The position numbers were made by a program, and so were the translations under genes. Below are positions 44,748-57,069 of a stretch of DNA of 64,000 nt, one piece after another. Under the pieces are notes generated by a model. It was not told the DNA's origin and did not search any database. It saw only the letters and a program-made list of their open reading frames with translations. This DNA comes from Saccharum officinarum (lineage: Eukaryota > Streptophyta > Magnoliopsida > Poales > Poaceae): positions 2,529,478-2,593,477 of the forward strand of contig CM036209.1 of the NCBI GenBank assembly GCA_020631735.1, given 5' to 3'. Each line of letters starts with the position of its first letter. Within the stretch, counting starts at the first letter, position 1.

Positions 44748-47700
44748 ATGGCGCACTCGTGGAGGATCCTCGTGCAGGGACTCACGTCGCTCGTGTTCCT
44801 CTGCGCCCGCGCCGACGAGTACGTCCGGCCGCCGCCCAGCCCGCTCGTGCTCGTCGCGCATGACAAGCTGGCGTCCCATCCTCAGCAGGTGCGGTGCGGT
44901 TTCAGTTTTGGTTTTGGTTTCCATTTGGTTTTGGGTTTTTCAGTACTGTGATATAAACTAGATTGCAAGGATTTTGGCACTTTGATAGTTTGACACTTTG
45001 ATGGCCCAGCAGCAATTTTGGATTCGAACTGTGGTATACTATCCGAGTCAGTTGTTCATGGAACTCAATAGGACTAAGATTCTTCATAGTCTTTCAGACA
45101 CTGTTAAATTTTGTCTCTATTTTTTTTATCACAAATTTTGTCTCTATTTGACGGAACAAGATTCTAACTAGTTGCCAGATGTTCCTTCTGATGCAGAGTG
45201 AACCTTAATTACGTAAAACACTGAATTCATTCGTTGTTTCAGCTTCTGGTTTCCAAAAGCTTCTTCTCTGAGGGGAAGTTCTCCAAATGGTAGTAGCATG
45301 AACTCGGTTCATTTTTTTTAAAAAAAAAACGAACTTAGTTCAAATAACGACGATATCAATCAATCAAATGATACTAGGCTCTGTTTGCTCATGTTTTTCA
45401 TGCTAACTCCAAAAGAATCTAAAATTGTCGAACCTAATAAAAACTCTCTGCATCAAGTCAAAAATGTTTTAATTTCCGGCTCCCACCGCCTACCTGCCTA
45501 GTGCAAATTGCATTGTTTGTACTCCACAAAATTCGGTGAGGTGGGTGTTTCCACAGAATTCGGTGTCACCAAATTGCTCCCATCATTTTCATTTCTCCGT
45601 CAGGTACACATTTCAGTCGTTGGGTCCGACGGCATGCGCATCTCATGGGTGACCGAGGACCGGAGCGCGCCGTCCGTGGTGGAGTACGGCACGTCTCCGG
45701 GGAAGTACACGGCGTCGGCGACGGGCGACCACACGACGTACCGCTACTTCTTCTACAAGTCCGGCGCCATCCACCACGCCACCATCGGCCCACTGCGCCC
45801 CAGCACGACGTACTACTACCGGTGCGGGCGGTCGGGCGACGAGTTCAGCCTCCGGACGCCTCCGTCCGCGCTGCCCATCGAGTTCGTCGTCGTCGGCGAC
45901 CTCGGCCAGACGGGGTGGACGGCGTCGACTCTGTCGCACATCGGCGGCGGTGACTACGACATGCTGCTCCTCCCGGGGGACCTGTCGTACGCGGACACGC
46001 AGCAGCCGCTGTGGGACTCGTGGGGACGCCTGGTGCAGCCGCTGGCGAGCGCGCGGCCGTGGATGGTGACGGAGGGCAACCACGAGGTGGAGGCGCTGCC
46101 GCTCCACCTCCCCGTGGTGGAGCAGTTCGCCGCGTACAACGCGCGGTGGCGGATGCCGTACGAGCACAGCGGATCGACGTCCAACCTCTACTACTCGTTC
46201 GACGCGGCGGGCGGCGCGGCGCACGTCGTCATGCTGGGGTCGTACGCGGACTTCGAGGAAGGGTCGGAGCAGCACCGGTGGCTGGCGCGGGACCTGGCGC
46301 GCGTCGACCGCGCGCGCACGCCGTGGCTGCTGGTGCTGCTGCACGCGCCGTGGTACAACACGAACCAGGCGCACCAGGGCGAGGGCGAGCGGATGCGCGC
46401 CGCCATGGAGCGGCTGCTCTATGAGGCCCGCGTCGACGTCGTCTTCGCCGGACACGTCCACGCCTACGAGCGATTTGTAAGTCGTAGTGCACTGTTCGTT
46501 CTTGGAGTAGTTGTTTGTTTCTGCTTTAGACCACTAGTATAATGCCCGTGCTAACGCTACGGATTTTTCTTGAGAATGTCTCTTAAAACAATAAAATTAT
46601 TTTTGCATAGTCTAATGTAAACACAATTGTACTTGAGTCTACGTATAATTTTCTAATATTATGACCATCTAAGTTACATTTTGCCTAACTCCTTAATCAT
46701 CTCTTGAAGATATTCAGGGATGTTGTTAGAACATTCGTTTGCAAGACTCGTCAAAACGTCTGCCAAGAATTCCATCCTCAGTGAAGTTGAGAGCTGTGCA
46801 TGGTATATAGATTAACAAAAAGTTACTGTTTTTCTATGTAGTGTACAAAATATAGCTAGAGACTATATATGCTTACATTGTTGATCGGTGGCAATCTTTC
46901 GCCGTCCCAGAACTTCATGAAATTGTATACAAGAAAGCCTCCCAGTTTCCTGGACAAGATCAGTTGTTTATTTGATATAAATAAATGAAATAAATTTTTT
47001 GTGATGTAACAGGTGAAATATATTACAACTGATTACCAGTATTTATTATGTGTAACCTTTGTTACACATGTAGGGTATTCTTTCTTCCAGTCATAAATAT
47101 TGCCGTTCCACTTAGAATTTGATAGCCCCATGGCGAGACTGAACATTCTAGCCATTGTGTGGAACGTAGGTATATAAGCCATTGTTTGATCATAACTCTT
47201 GAAACATGGACCATCTTGAAGGTGGTCCATAATGTGCACGGTTTTGTTTTCCATGTCCATTATGAATAAAATGTACAGTCCGCTTTGATAATATGGTAGT
47301 AGAATCTAAAAACAAACATAGAGAATATAAGTGCTAAACAAAATAAATTAATTTTGTATAGTAGTACACATAACATAACTTACGTTGTTACAATCTTTAA
47401 TTTTGTAATCCATGTCCGGCCAACACTCAAGTACTTTTCTCAATTTCCCGCGGTATTCGTTGTCAATTCTGCCACAACATCGTGGATCTCGTCCAAACCC
47501 AGTTATTTCCTGAGGATTGTGCAAAAATATATTTTAATTAATTATACAATTATTGTAAGTCTTTGATAAACAATAAATTTATATATCAACTTACAGCAAA
47601 CTTGAGGTCCATGTAGTGGAATTTTTGTTTCTTACCAACCATATGTTGGTTGCACGCTGCCATCCGAATAGCCATATTTAAGCATTCATGATCCATCTCT

Positions 47701-50700
47701 AGATCCTCATCTAAAATATTTTGAATCTTGACAAGATTCAAAGAAATTAGGTACGGTCGTGTACTTCGTACCCACTCTTTGCTATAAAACAAGGTTAATC
47801 CACAAATTACTTTTTGTATGAATTCTAGAACGGATAACTGAAATATCTAAATTAGAACAAAACAATTTACTATAGAATGACTTACTGAAGTAAAGTTTTG
47901 TCGCTAGCGATGAATTGGATGTTTGTGCATATTGCGGCCAATATTTGTTCCCTACTTTTCCACTTTATGGCACGTGTCAACTTAATTTCACCCGACATTA
48001 TTATATCCAGCTCATCGAGCTCTGTGACATCACCGTCTTGCTCATTGTGGGTCTCTAACTGTTGCCCATGATCCGGTAACCCTCTTGCTTCATTTAACGG
48101 GGAGTTATACAAGATCGCAGGTAGTTTGAACCTGAAGTTACTTATATCTTCCTGAAAATTTGAGCAAGTTCTGATATATATTAACCAATCCAAAAGAAAT
48201 GATTATGTTTAGAAATAAACTCTTATAGAATTACCTGGGTGACATGGTCAGATAAAGCAGTTCCAGTCCAATATTCCATATAATTAATCAGCCATAATCC
48301 ACAACTACAACTGAGCATATATTCAAAAAAATAAATAAAATATGAGTTTTAGAGGTACGGTTGTTGGTTGTGCAATTGTATATACACGAAATGGAAAGAT
48401 AGTTTACCCATCTTTTTGCATTTGTTCGGTAATCTTATGTTTAATCTCCCAAGATGACACTTCGATACCGTGTAGCCATTTAGTTTGGTTTAGTAGTTTA
48501 CATTTCAGTGCATGCTTTATTAGTCTTTCCATTCCTATTAACTGGAATGACCAAAACAGCAAGGTTAACTAAGAAAGAGATAATGAAGAATTTTAAAGAA
48601 GTTTGTATATCAATTGTTAAGCCATACCGTATATCTGAGATCTTTCCAATCTGTCATATTTTGTCCGAAGGAATCCAAAACATGTATTTCACCTTCATTT
48701 GCATTCACGACCGCCAGGTACCAGTGAAATTTTGTAATGTTGATAGGAAGGAAGACCTGCAGTAATAGACATTTATCTAAACTATTTCCTTAGATTTGAA
48801 AGGGTATAAAATTAGCATATGTGAAATCTTACCATATCAGCATGTAAATAATTTTGTACCCTTGTTTCAACCATGTCCTCTTTTATCCAGCTCTTTTTCA
48901 TCTCATCTTCCTCTCCCTCTTGTTGTAGTAATTGAGAGAACCACGTATTCTCCAAATAAACATCTCCACCTTCTCTATGTAGTAGGTGTTCTTCGTGCCG
49001 CATCAATTGGATATAAAGACTAATGACCTACAAGTTTTTATTTTGTCATTTCAAGATTGGCAGATATTTCCCATGGACATTAGTTAATGCCGAAGCAAGT
49101 GTTAAACATGCTTACCGCGCCATTGACTTGCTCATTCCCAAGAAAAAGACAATCCATGTCATCTCTTGCTCCCCAACAATCATCGATTCTGATAAGCAGA
49201 TGCTTTTTACTTTTTCCCTTCATATATTCTATTACCTCAACATCTTGTTGCGTACATGCATAATCTAGAGAGGTATTATTTTTTATTAATAATTAATCAA
49301 TTCCCAAATTTAAAGAAATATAGGTTTAAATTGATGGTGGATCACCTTGAGGCATGACTTGTACATTGTTTGCTTTCTTTGGCTTATTATACTGAGGCAA
49401 CACCATCATCTCACTGAGAACATGTATTGGATATTTATTGGCTTCTAGCCGTGGCGTTTGTACATCATTATCTTTGTACTGTACTTCATTTCCATCCTTT
49501 ATAATGATCTGCATATGCAATATGTAATATCAGTTTTATACGTCATTCTTTTACATTTAGTATGCAATGGGTCATACGGGCAGAAAATATGAGAGGATAT
49601 TTGAGTTGCTTGAGAGATTGTTACGTACGTCATCCTCGTGTGCACGCTTCCGCTTGTTGTATCCGTCTTTGGTTTGGACATCTTCATTAGTATAGCCCCG
49701 CTCTGGTAGGTGTACTTCTGCAAATATTTTTAAAATAATAAGTACAGTAACATAGCTATAAATAAATACCTTATATATATTTTATTAAAAAATTGCATGA
49801 GGTTGTTGTGCTAATCTTACTCACCGGAAGTAGGCAATGGATCAGTGTGGATCGTATATGGCCCTCTACTTCCTGGATCATAATTATCATTTCTGTGTAG
49901 CCAATCCGTGGGCTCTATGGACTCATCAGTGTCCACTATGGTTTTAGTCTCCAAAACATCATCTTCACAATTACGAGCGAGAGTAATTATATCAGCATCG
50001 TCTTTGTTTTGCATTTGTTGGGTAGAGGCCTCGATTCTTGCATCACTCTCTATAAACTTTTTAATGTCTTCTGTATCCAGATGAGTAAAGAATAATTAAA
50101 CAATGATTATTGTAACTGTGGATAACTATGGTCTAAAGAGCGTTGAAATAGTCTGTATCCATCTATTTCACCTGGCGTATCCATTTCTTGGATAGAGGCT
50201 GATCGCAATTCCTCCTCTTTAACTATCTGATAATTGCCAACAGGTTTGGTTCTTGCCTCAGTCTCTATACTTTTTTTAGTTTCTTCTGTATCCAGCAGAG
50301 CAAATCATAAATTATTTTAATTTTGGAAACTAAATTTATGATTTTGGAATATGATTAATAATGAAAGATGGTCTAAGCTGACTAATATAGTCTACGCTGA
50401 TGAAATTTAAAGTAATAATCATATCATTGATTGAACCTACAGGTTCAAAGATTACATATGGAATTCACCTGAGTCGACGGGCACGGATGTTGGTTCTTCG
50501 GGTGCTACCTCACTTGTGAACAAGTTTGGACTAACAACTACCTCAGGCTCCTCCACTTGTTTGTCAACTAAGTCACGATCATGCTCCATTTACTTGCGCC
50601 TGTGATTCCAAAAGAATACGACGATCAGCATACAATACCATTAATCAAGGTTCAGGACCTCCGTTTTGCACAGCAGGAAGGCGAGAGAGTGGGGACCATA

Positions 50701-52008
50701 CCTTGCTTATTGGCACGTCCGTCTGGACAGAGACGGGTCCGACGATGTGTGGACCGTGGCGAGTAGGGCGCGGCTGCGGTCGTCAAGGACTTGTTTGTAG
50801 AGTAGTTCGTGATAACGCTACGGATAATCTACGATGTTGTCCCCGGGGTTGCGACCGGCCGGCCAGCAGTAGCTCGTGCTCTAGGGTTCTTGGGCTGCGA
50901 TCGAGCTGCTGCACGAACCTTCCGCGTCCACCGGAGAGGAAGGATGTCAGCGCCGGTGTTGCACGCTGGTGCTGTGAATTGCGTTTGGCGCAGCGGCGGG
51001 TAGCAGGGCTCCTCGGCGTGGCCACGGGCAGCAGGTTCGTCGGGCTGGTTTGAAACGTGTTCGTTGTGACGGCGGCGGGATTAGCACGGCAGTTTTCCAC
51101 GGGTGAATCCTCGACCACGTTTGCGTCTCGGCCTTCCCCCTCGGTCCTGAGCACTGCCGGGTGCCCTTCCCGTCGTTCCGTCTTGGTCTCCCAGATCCGG
51201 CAGGAGGCGCGGCAAGAGGCGGGCCGAAGCAGCGGCGAGGTCGTCGCTCGAGGCCCGGTGCCGGACTGCCGCCGATGGCCGCGCGGAGATGGTGGCTTGC
51301 ACACGGAGATCGTGGCGGCGCAAAGATAGAGGTCAGCCGAGCAAGTGGAGGGCGCAGGGTCTGTGGCCTGCGCGCAGATATCGTGGAGGGCGAGGAGATC
51401 GTGGAGTCCCGAAGATAGCGGCCAGTGTCCTCGGCGGTTTCCTTTATTTTTCTTCGGCGATATTTCTTCGGCGATATGGACGGGAGCGTTGCGTTGAAGG
51501 CTTCAACGCGTGATGAGTCTGAAGTCTTCAATTATAGTAGAGATTCCTGAACAAGAACTGAGCACGTTTCCATTTTTGGCTGAAGAGTGATGATCAGACG
51601 AGGATCTACGACAACGAGGCCGACAGCCGGGGCCCGATGTACATCACCATTGGCGACGGGGGCAACAGGGAAGGCCTTGCTCTCAAGTATGCATATGACT
51701 GCTGGCACCATATATATGCGTATGCATAGAGTCAATTAGAATCTGATGATGCTGACTCAGTTCGTGTGTGATTCTCTCGATGTTGGTCTGAAGGTTCATC
51801 AAGGACCACAAGTCGGCGCACCTGTCGGAGTTTCGGGCACGGCCGGCTGAGGATCGTCAACGAGACGACCGCCGTGTGGACGTGGCACCGCAACGACGAC
51901 GCGTTCGCCATCGTCCGCGACGAGGTCTGGCTGGAGAGCTTGGCCGCCGCTGCAAAACCGGGCCTGGCACCTTCGCCACCCACCGGTCCTGACAATGATG
52001 AGCTCTAG
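44748..52008 (+). CDS. Purple acid phosphatase, four exons, Helitron in intron 2, frameshift in last exon
   Basis: Exons 44748-44888, 45604-46476, 51598-51686, 51794-52008; all junctions GT..AG with matching phases. The N-terminus MAHSWRILVQGLTSLVFLCA is signal-peptide-like. The enzyme is a secreted or vacuolar metallophosphoesterase that releases phosphate from monoesters. The dinuclear metal ligands are readable: GDLGQ (D146), GDLSYAD (D173, Y176), GNHE (N206), LLHAPWYN (H294), GHVHAYER (H331, H333). The C-terminal part continues with TRIYDNEADSRGPMYITIGD and FIKDHKSAHLSEF, then shifts frame. The rest is clear in another frame as GHGRLRIVNETTAVWTWHRN and VRDEVWLESL. Total exon length is 1,318, i.e. 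14 short of a 444-codon frame, consistent with a 14-bp deletion near 51840. Either a recent pseudogene or an assembly error. The metal site is unaffected, since it lies upstream. Confidence 0.85.
46880..50589 (-). CDS. Ulp1/C48-protease-like transposon gene carried by the Helitron, multi-exon, possibly broken
   Basis: Starts about ATG 50589 (MEHDRDLVDKQVEEPEVVVS), with small acidic exons to about 49300, including NKRKRAHEDD, a possible nuclear signal. A first protease domain has FHWYLAVVNANEGEIHVLDS (His at about 48725, Asp at about 48675) and SCGLWLINYMEYWTGTALSD (Cys at about 48312), the Ulp1 catalytic triad. Further exons include MDHECLNMAIRMAACNQ (47.6-47.7 kb). A second, similar region has YILFIMDMENKTVHIMDHLQ (47.3-47.2 kb) and GGFLVYNFMKFWDGERLPPI (about 46.9 kb) but lacks the HW and CG residues. 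Exons are separated by AT-rich introns; I did not prove every junction. SUMO-protease-like genes are known passengers of plant transposons, mainly MULEs. Confidence 0.6.
50600..51440. other. GC-rich 5' part of the Helitron
   Basis: Open frames on both strands with no recognised domain. It may contain the promoter and leader of the Ulp1-like gene or captured exon pieces. Composition differs sharply from the AT-rich rest of the element. Confidence 0.4.
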
Positions 52009-53434
52009 AATAATGCTACAGGAATACAGGATACGACTGCAAAAACGGGTACTCCTACGAGGGTATCCATGCCATTTGTTGGTTATCACTTCCTCATGTC
52101 AGAAATATAATTTCACCAAGATTCGTTCCAAGTCAAGCCTGTTTATCGTTGACAATCAATATGTAAATTTTACTATATATAGATTGACAAGGTAAGGTTG
52201 GTATTACTGGATTTATTATTATGCAAAATATTTTTGTAGTATAATATGTAACTCTTGGCAATTAAGATGATATTCTTCGCTATGTTCGTTTGAACTTATC
52301 AACCCGAATTAGTATAATATTTTTCTTTCACAGCAAATTCAACCAGCTTATGTGCTCGTATGTATATTATATTAATTAAAGCATCACATTAAAAGTGAGT
52401 CAAAATTTCCGGTCAGGGGGAAGCAGGCATTGGAGTAGTATTTTTTAACGTGCACGATTGTTTATATCGATTTGTTATTACTAACATTCCCACGATGGAC
52501 ATTCAATAAAGAGGAAATGTATATTTTGTCATATAGTGGCCTTTCTTTATAGTTAAATGTCTTTGTCCCTCCTCATGGGGTTAAAGTGGCGCGAGAAATA
52601 ATCTTGAAGATACCAAGAGTTTTAAATATTTATGTGGATACAGAGAATCCAAGTCCGATTGTGTGATATGGAATCGGTAAAAATCTGATGGATATAGATT
52701 TTCAGCAAATTTTGTATGGATTATTCGATTTTTAAAACAGGATATCAAATAATTTCTTTTCTAGACTAAAAACAAAAATAACTCATGATAAAGAAAAGTT
52801 TGTTAGTTGAGAAATATTATTTTGTGATATGGTTGTTTTATTTGTTAATTATTTAATTGAGAACTTGTTGGCTAGTAACTTATCATTTATGAATGTGAAT
52901 AACCACATAAGTGTTAATTTTATCGGTGTCAGAATGACAGAATGGACTAGAACGCAAGTTTTTTATGTACTAGTTGTTGTTGTTGTCTTTTTACTAAATC
53001 AATTCATGACAAGCATATAATTCTTTACATATGCACATATTACTCGACTAATTAAATCCATCTCCAATCAGATTCCGCTCCATCTCCTTACCATTTCCAA
53101 CATTCAAAAAAAAATCTACATCCACATCCGCATCCATGTAGTGTTCAATGTTTGCGTTTGGCAAATCTTCCTTTGTGCATAGACTCCTCCATCTTCTTAG
53201 CATTATCCCTACCTCCATGATCAACACCATATTCACATTTACCACAGCAGACCCTAAAAACACACAACATTCCAACACTCATATAAACTATAGAGGATAG
53301 CTGAAGTATTAAGCACATAATGTCTTATATCATTGATCAACTAGCGTGGGTAGCTTTCTCAAAATCAGATTTCACTTGCAAGTTACCACTACTGCCTTTG
53401 GTCGATGTCCAAAATTTGCAATAGTCTCGGCAAA
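52009..53434. other. AT-rich region after the acid phosphatase gene, no gene seen
   Basis: About 1.4 kb with only short, unconvincing open frames. Presumably phosphatase 3' untranslated sequence followed by intergenic DNA. Confidence 0.5.
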
Positions 53435-53439
53435 ATCTG

Positions 53440-53949
53440 CGCCCGGGACAAAAAGATATTTAGTCCCGGTTGGTAACCCAGACCGGGACTAAAAAGATGA
53501 CTGGACCTTTAGTCCCGGTTTACCAAGGCATGTCAGTGCAAGAAACTTTTAGTCCCGGTTTGAGACACGAACCCGGACTAAAAGTGTGACTTTTAGTCCC
53601 GGTTTAGACACGAACCCTGACTAAAGGTACCTTTAGTCCCGGTTTGTGTCTCAAACTGGGACTAAAGGTGTCCCCAGAGTGAATTTAAAAGGAGAGCGTA
53701 TCTTATCTAAGTCAGATGTGTGGTGGGAGTTGAGATGGCAACGCGCGCATGCAAGGGCTGAAGTGGGAGGTCTTGGGTTCGAATCTCCACAGATGTATCT
53801 TTTTTTTACCCAATAAACACATTTAGTCCCGGTTGTAGGAACCGGGACTAAAAATCGAGACCTTTAGTCCCGATTCCGTAGTCCCGGTTCCAAAACCGGG
53901 ATTAAAAGGGGTTAGGAACCAGGACTAAAGGTAGGTTCTGTACTAGTAG
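53440..53949. mobile_element. CACTA-like block with TTTAGTCCCGGTT repeats
   Basis: At least nine direct or inverted copies of tttagtcccggtt / aaccgggactaaa are spread over 500 bp, as in subterminal regions of grass CACTA elements. The right edge gttctgtactagtag resembles a degraded CACTA terminus. The left edge is unclear. In the middle, GGGTTCGAATCT (53775-53786) looks like a polymerase III B box, but I see no tRNA fold. Confidence 0.5.
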
Positions 53950-54720
53950 TTTCAACAGTCGTAACAAGCTTAAACCCAAAGATTGATAATTGAATTTGAG
54001 ATATATAGTTCTTCTAAAAATCAGCCTCAGCTCTCCCAATTTCAGGCTTTATCTATTGTAGATTTGTAATCCCTTTTCTAAAACTAAAAATACCCTCATT
54101 GGATAGCTAGACTAGAAGAATCAAATGATTAGACCTCCTAGAACCGTTGCCCATACCCTTTCAAGTTAACCCAATTTGAGCAGCTTTACTAACCAACATA
54201 ACTCATTTTCAAAAAGGACAGTTTCAATATCTAACAAAATAAATCTAGGATATACAGTCATACCACAAATTTCTTTCACAACACATTATGATTAAAGTGA
54301 CACATAAAAAAAATTGAATGTTGGCTTCTCCGATGTGAAATGTATGAAGAATTCCTGATATTTGCCAAACCAGAAACGAGATAATTACATATTGGTATAT
54401 AAATTTACGTGTCATTTAGATCAGAAAAGAAAATTTGGGCAATGATTTGCAAAGAAGCAATTCAAATTTGTAAGGAAAAAGGAGAAGGGAAGAAACATGA
54501 GACCAAAAAGGAGAAGGGAAGATCCAATTTACACAGTTTTTTTTGCTGTTTCCTGCATTTTTTCCTTTGAAATTGAGCAGGTTCTCTATGATTTCTGTGA
54601 AATTCTTGTGTTCCAAACATGCTCTAAAATAGCATATCGCAAAACCTAGAACCCCTCTAGCCCTCTTCTGCCTTGTCTCAGTGAAGGGAGGAGAGGTGAG
54701 CCCCTCTTTGGCAGTGGGAG
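53950..54720. other. Intergenic DNA, no gene seen
   Basis: AT-rich. A minus-strand frame at 54416-54808 has no known motif and overlaps the LINE stub. Confidence 0.4.
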
Positions 54721-54733
54721 GGCTCAGGCTTCT

Positions 54734-55060
54734 TCTTTTTTTTGAAAGAGAACCTACGGAGGGGAGAGCTTCCCCGCCTGGCTTTTGTATTAAAGGAAGC
54801 GAAAGCATTCAATTACAAATCAGAGCGATGACGATCACCCGGATTAGAGGTTACACAAGAATGAAGAAAAAACGCCATTGTTGCATACCGCTACCTCTCT
54901 GGCTAGCGTGCTTCACTACTTAATAGAGTCGGCTGGCTGGTTCTTGTCTCGGTTGTTCTCAGTGCTCTTCCCCTCCGTTACATAATTGCAATGGGCCTGC
55001 ATAAAACTGTGATCAAAGCTATTGACCGCCGTTGATGGGCGTTCTTTTGGATTTTGCGAA
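54734..55060 (-). mobile_element. 5'-truncated L1-type LINE stub, 327 bp
   Basis: Flanked by identical GGCTCAGGCTTCT at 54721-54733 and 55061-55073 (13 bp). The left side starts with a T run, the poly(A) tail on minus. It is followed by text that on minus reads ctttaatacaaaagccaggc and cctccgtaggttctctttca, usual for plant L1 3' ends. No coding sequence. Confidence 0.8.
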
Positions 55061-55073
55061 GGCTCAGGCTTCT

Positions 55074-55279
55074 CGAAAAATAGTGAAGATTTGAATTTAT
55101 GCTATTGTTTTTGTGGTTTTAGTTTTAAAAACCGTTCACGTGTGTGCATGGCTGGGCTTTGACTAAAGTCGGTGTAGAAATCCTAATAAAAGAAATGGCA
55201 GGTGAAACAAAAACAAATACTACTCACCTGTTCCAATTTATAAGAGGTTTTTAACTTTTCTAGTTGCTTTTATTATGTA
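55074..55279. other. Spacer, no gene seen
   Basis: Short unique DNA between the LINE stub and the second Helitron. Confidence 0.4.
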
Positions 55280-56059
55280 CTAGCAAACAGGCCCGTGCGT
55301 TGCAGCGGGAGAAAAAACTACACGTTCATATGAAACAACAATGCAAACAGTACATATCTATGTATGTTTTATTCTTCTTACAAAATTTCAAATCTACGTG
55401 ATAACCATGATATCCATAATATAAGCTCGAGACATAATAGTCAACTTAGATATGAGAAGTAAAACTCATATAAGAAGCAAAACTCATATTATAAGTCATT
55501 TGTGGACATAATCTTTGCTCCGTTACGGGTCCGTCATCAGCTCCAGCGTGATCAGGGCACTGCAATGGCTCTAGGTTGACCCCCGCCATGCACCTTGGCG
55601 GGAGCCTGTTTGACGTCGCGGCAGTGGTGGATCCAGAATGAAAATGACTATTAAATATTATGTTTGCAATTAATTTAGTCAAGAAAACAAAAGGCACATT
55701 TTTGTCAAAATATCTTGATATCTTTTTAGCTTGAAACGGTAGGTGCTCTGCCTTTGCATTAAGTAGAGGTGAAAAATAATAGGTACAACATGTTTACATG
55801 CTGGTTATACATTCCCATCCAACTGAAAAGTAGAAGATAAAAAGATTTGAAAAAAACAGCACTGCAATTGCAGTTTGAAACTGTTGCTATGTTACAAAAA
55901 TATCTAGATATAATAAACCATATACTTTTGTCAAAATATCCAGATATAATAAACCATCCTTACTTAGGATATAACATGGCTAACAGAAAAAAAAATGTGC
56001 AATGTTCTGAGTAGCTGTATTTGTCAGCATCAGATTCTAGTTGATGGGCTATCAGATTC

Positions 56060-56976
56060 TAGGTGATATCCCTTGATGTATGCTCTTTGCTGATGATGTG
56101 GTGCCAGTTGACGACAGTAGGACGGGGGTTAATGGGAAGTTAGAACTATGGAGGCACACGTTAGAGTCGAAAGTGTTCAGACTTAGTAGGACTAAGACCG
56201 GGTACATGAGGTGCGATTTCAGCGCGACTAGGCACGAGGAGGGAGACGTTAGCCTCGATGGGCAAATGGTGGCCAAGAAGGATACTTTTCGGTATTTAGG
56301 GTCGATGCTACAAAAGGATGGAGACATTGATGAAGATGTTAGGCATAGAATTTCAGCCGACTGGTTGAAATGACGTCAAGCTTCTGGCGTTCTCTGTGAC
56401 AAAAGGATGCCTCAGAAGCTGAAAGATAAGTTCTATAGGACGGCGATTCATCCGGCGATGTTATACGGTGCTGAGTGTTGGCCTACAAAAAGACGACATG
56501 TCCAACAATTGAGTGTAGCAGAGATGTGTATGTTGCGTTGGTGTTGTGGGCACATAAGGAGGGATAGAGTCCGGAACGACGATATTCGGGATAGGGTTGG
56601 GGTGGCACCAATTGAGGAGAAATTGATTCAACATCGGTTGAGATGGTTTGGACATGTCCAACGGAGGCCTCCTGAGGCGTCGGTGCGTAGTGGAGTTCTA
56701 AAGCGGGCCGATAATGTAAAGAGCGGTAGAGGTCGACCTAAACTAACTTGGGACGAGTCTGTTAAGAGAGATCTTAAGGAGTGGAATATCTCTAACGATT
56801 TAGCTATGGACAGGAGCGCTGGGAGATTGTCAATCAACGTGCCTGAACCGTGACCTCTTTTTGTCTTGTGCCCTTTATGTCCCTTTATGTGTCTCCCTGT
56901 TTCTCGTCTCTTTTGGGTTTCATCTCTAGCCTACCCCAACTTGCTTGGGACAAAAGACTATGTTGTTGTTGTTGTA
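56060..56976 (+). mobile_element. RTE-type LINE fragment (end of RT and C-terminus)
   Basis: Begins in the RT with [20 protein letters not shown], then [40 protein letters not shown] and, after a stop at about 56373, PQKLKDKFYRTAIHPAMLYG and HRLRWFGHVQRRPPEA. It ends at the stop at 56851. The 3' end has cctaccccaacttgcttggg and a (TTG)n run at 56961-56976, typical for plant RTE LINEs. It lacks the endonuclease and most of the RT. Confidence 0.8.
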
Positions 56977-57069
56977 GATTCTCTGGTACATTTTTTTGTT
57001 TCGCTCGAATCATTGAATTTCCATAGCTGCAACGAACAACATAACACTATTACATCTCACGTGGTTTGA

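Larger units (their letters stand above)
46534..51543 (-). mobile_element. Helitron, 5,010 bp, in intron 2 of the acid phosphatase gene
   Basis: On minus the element starts TCTCTACTATAATTGAAGAC at 51543. It ends with the hairpin CCGTAGCGTTAGCACGG, the spacer GCATTATA and CTAG at 46534. The minus-strand flanks are A before the 5' end (51544 is T on plus) and T after CTAG (46533 is A on plus), the A|T target of Helitrons. There is no target duplication or terminal inverted repeat. Removing it joins 46533 to 51544 and restores a 111-bp intron. No Rep/helicase seen, so it is non-autonomous. It carries an antisense Ulp1-like gene and a GC-rich 5' part (about 50600-51440) of unknown origin. Confidence 0.8.

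Noticed and set aside
45643..46461. 272-codon minus-strand frame opposite the acid phosphatase exon
   Set aside because: Arg/Val-rich shadow of the GC-rich exon 2.
53775..53786. A tRNA gene suggested by GGGTTCGAATCT
   Set aside because: No acceptor or anticodon stem can be built around it; only the B-box-like string is present.
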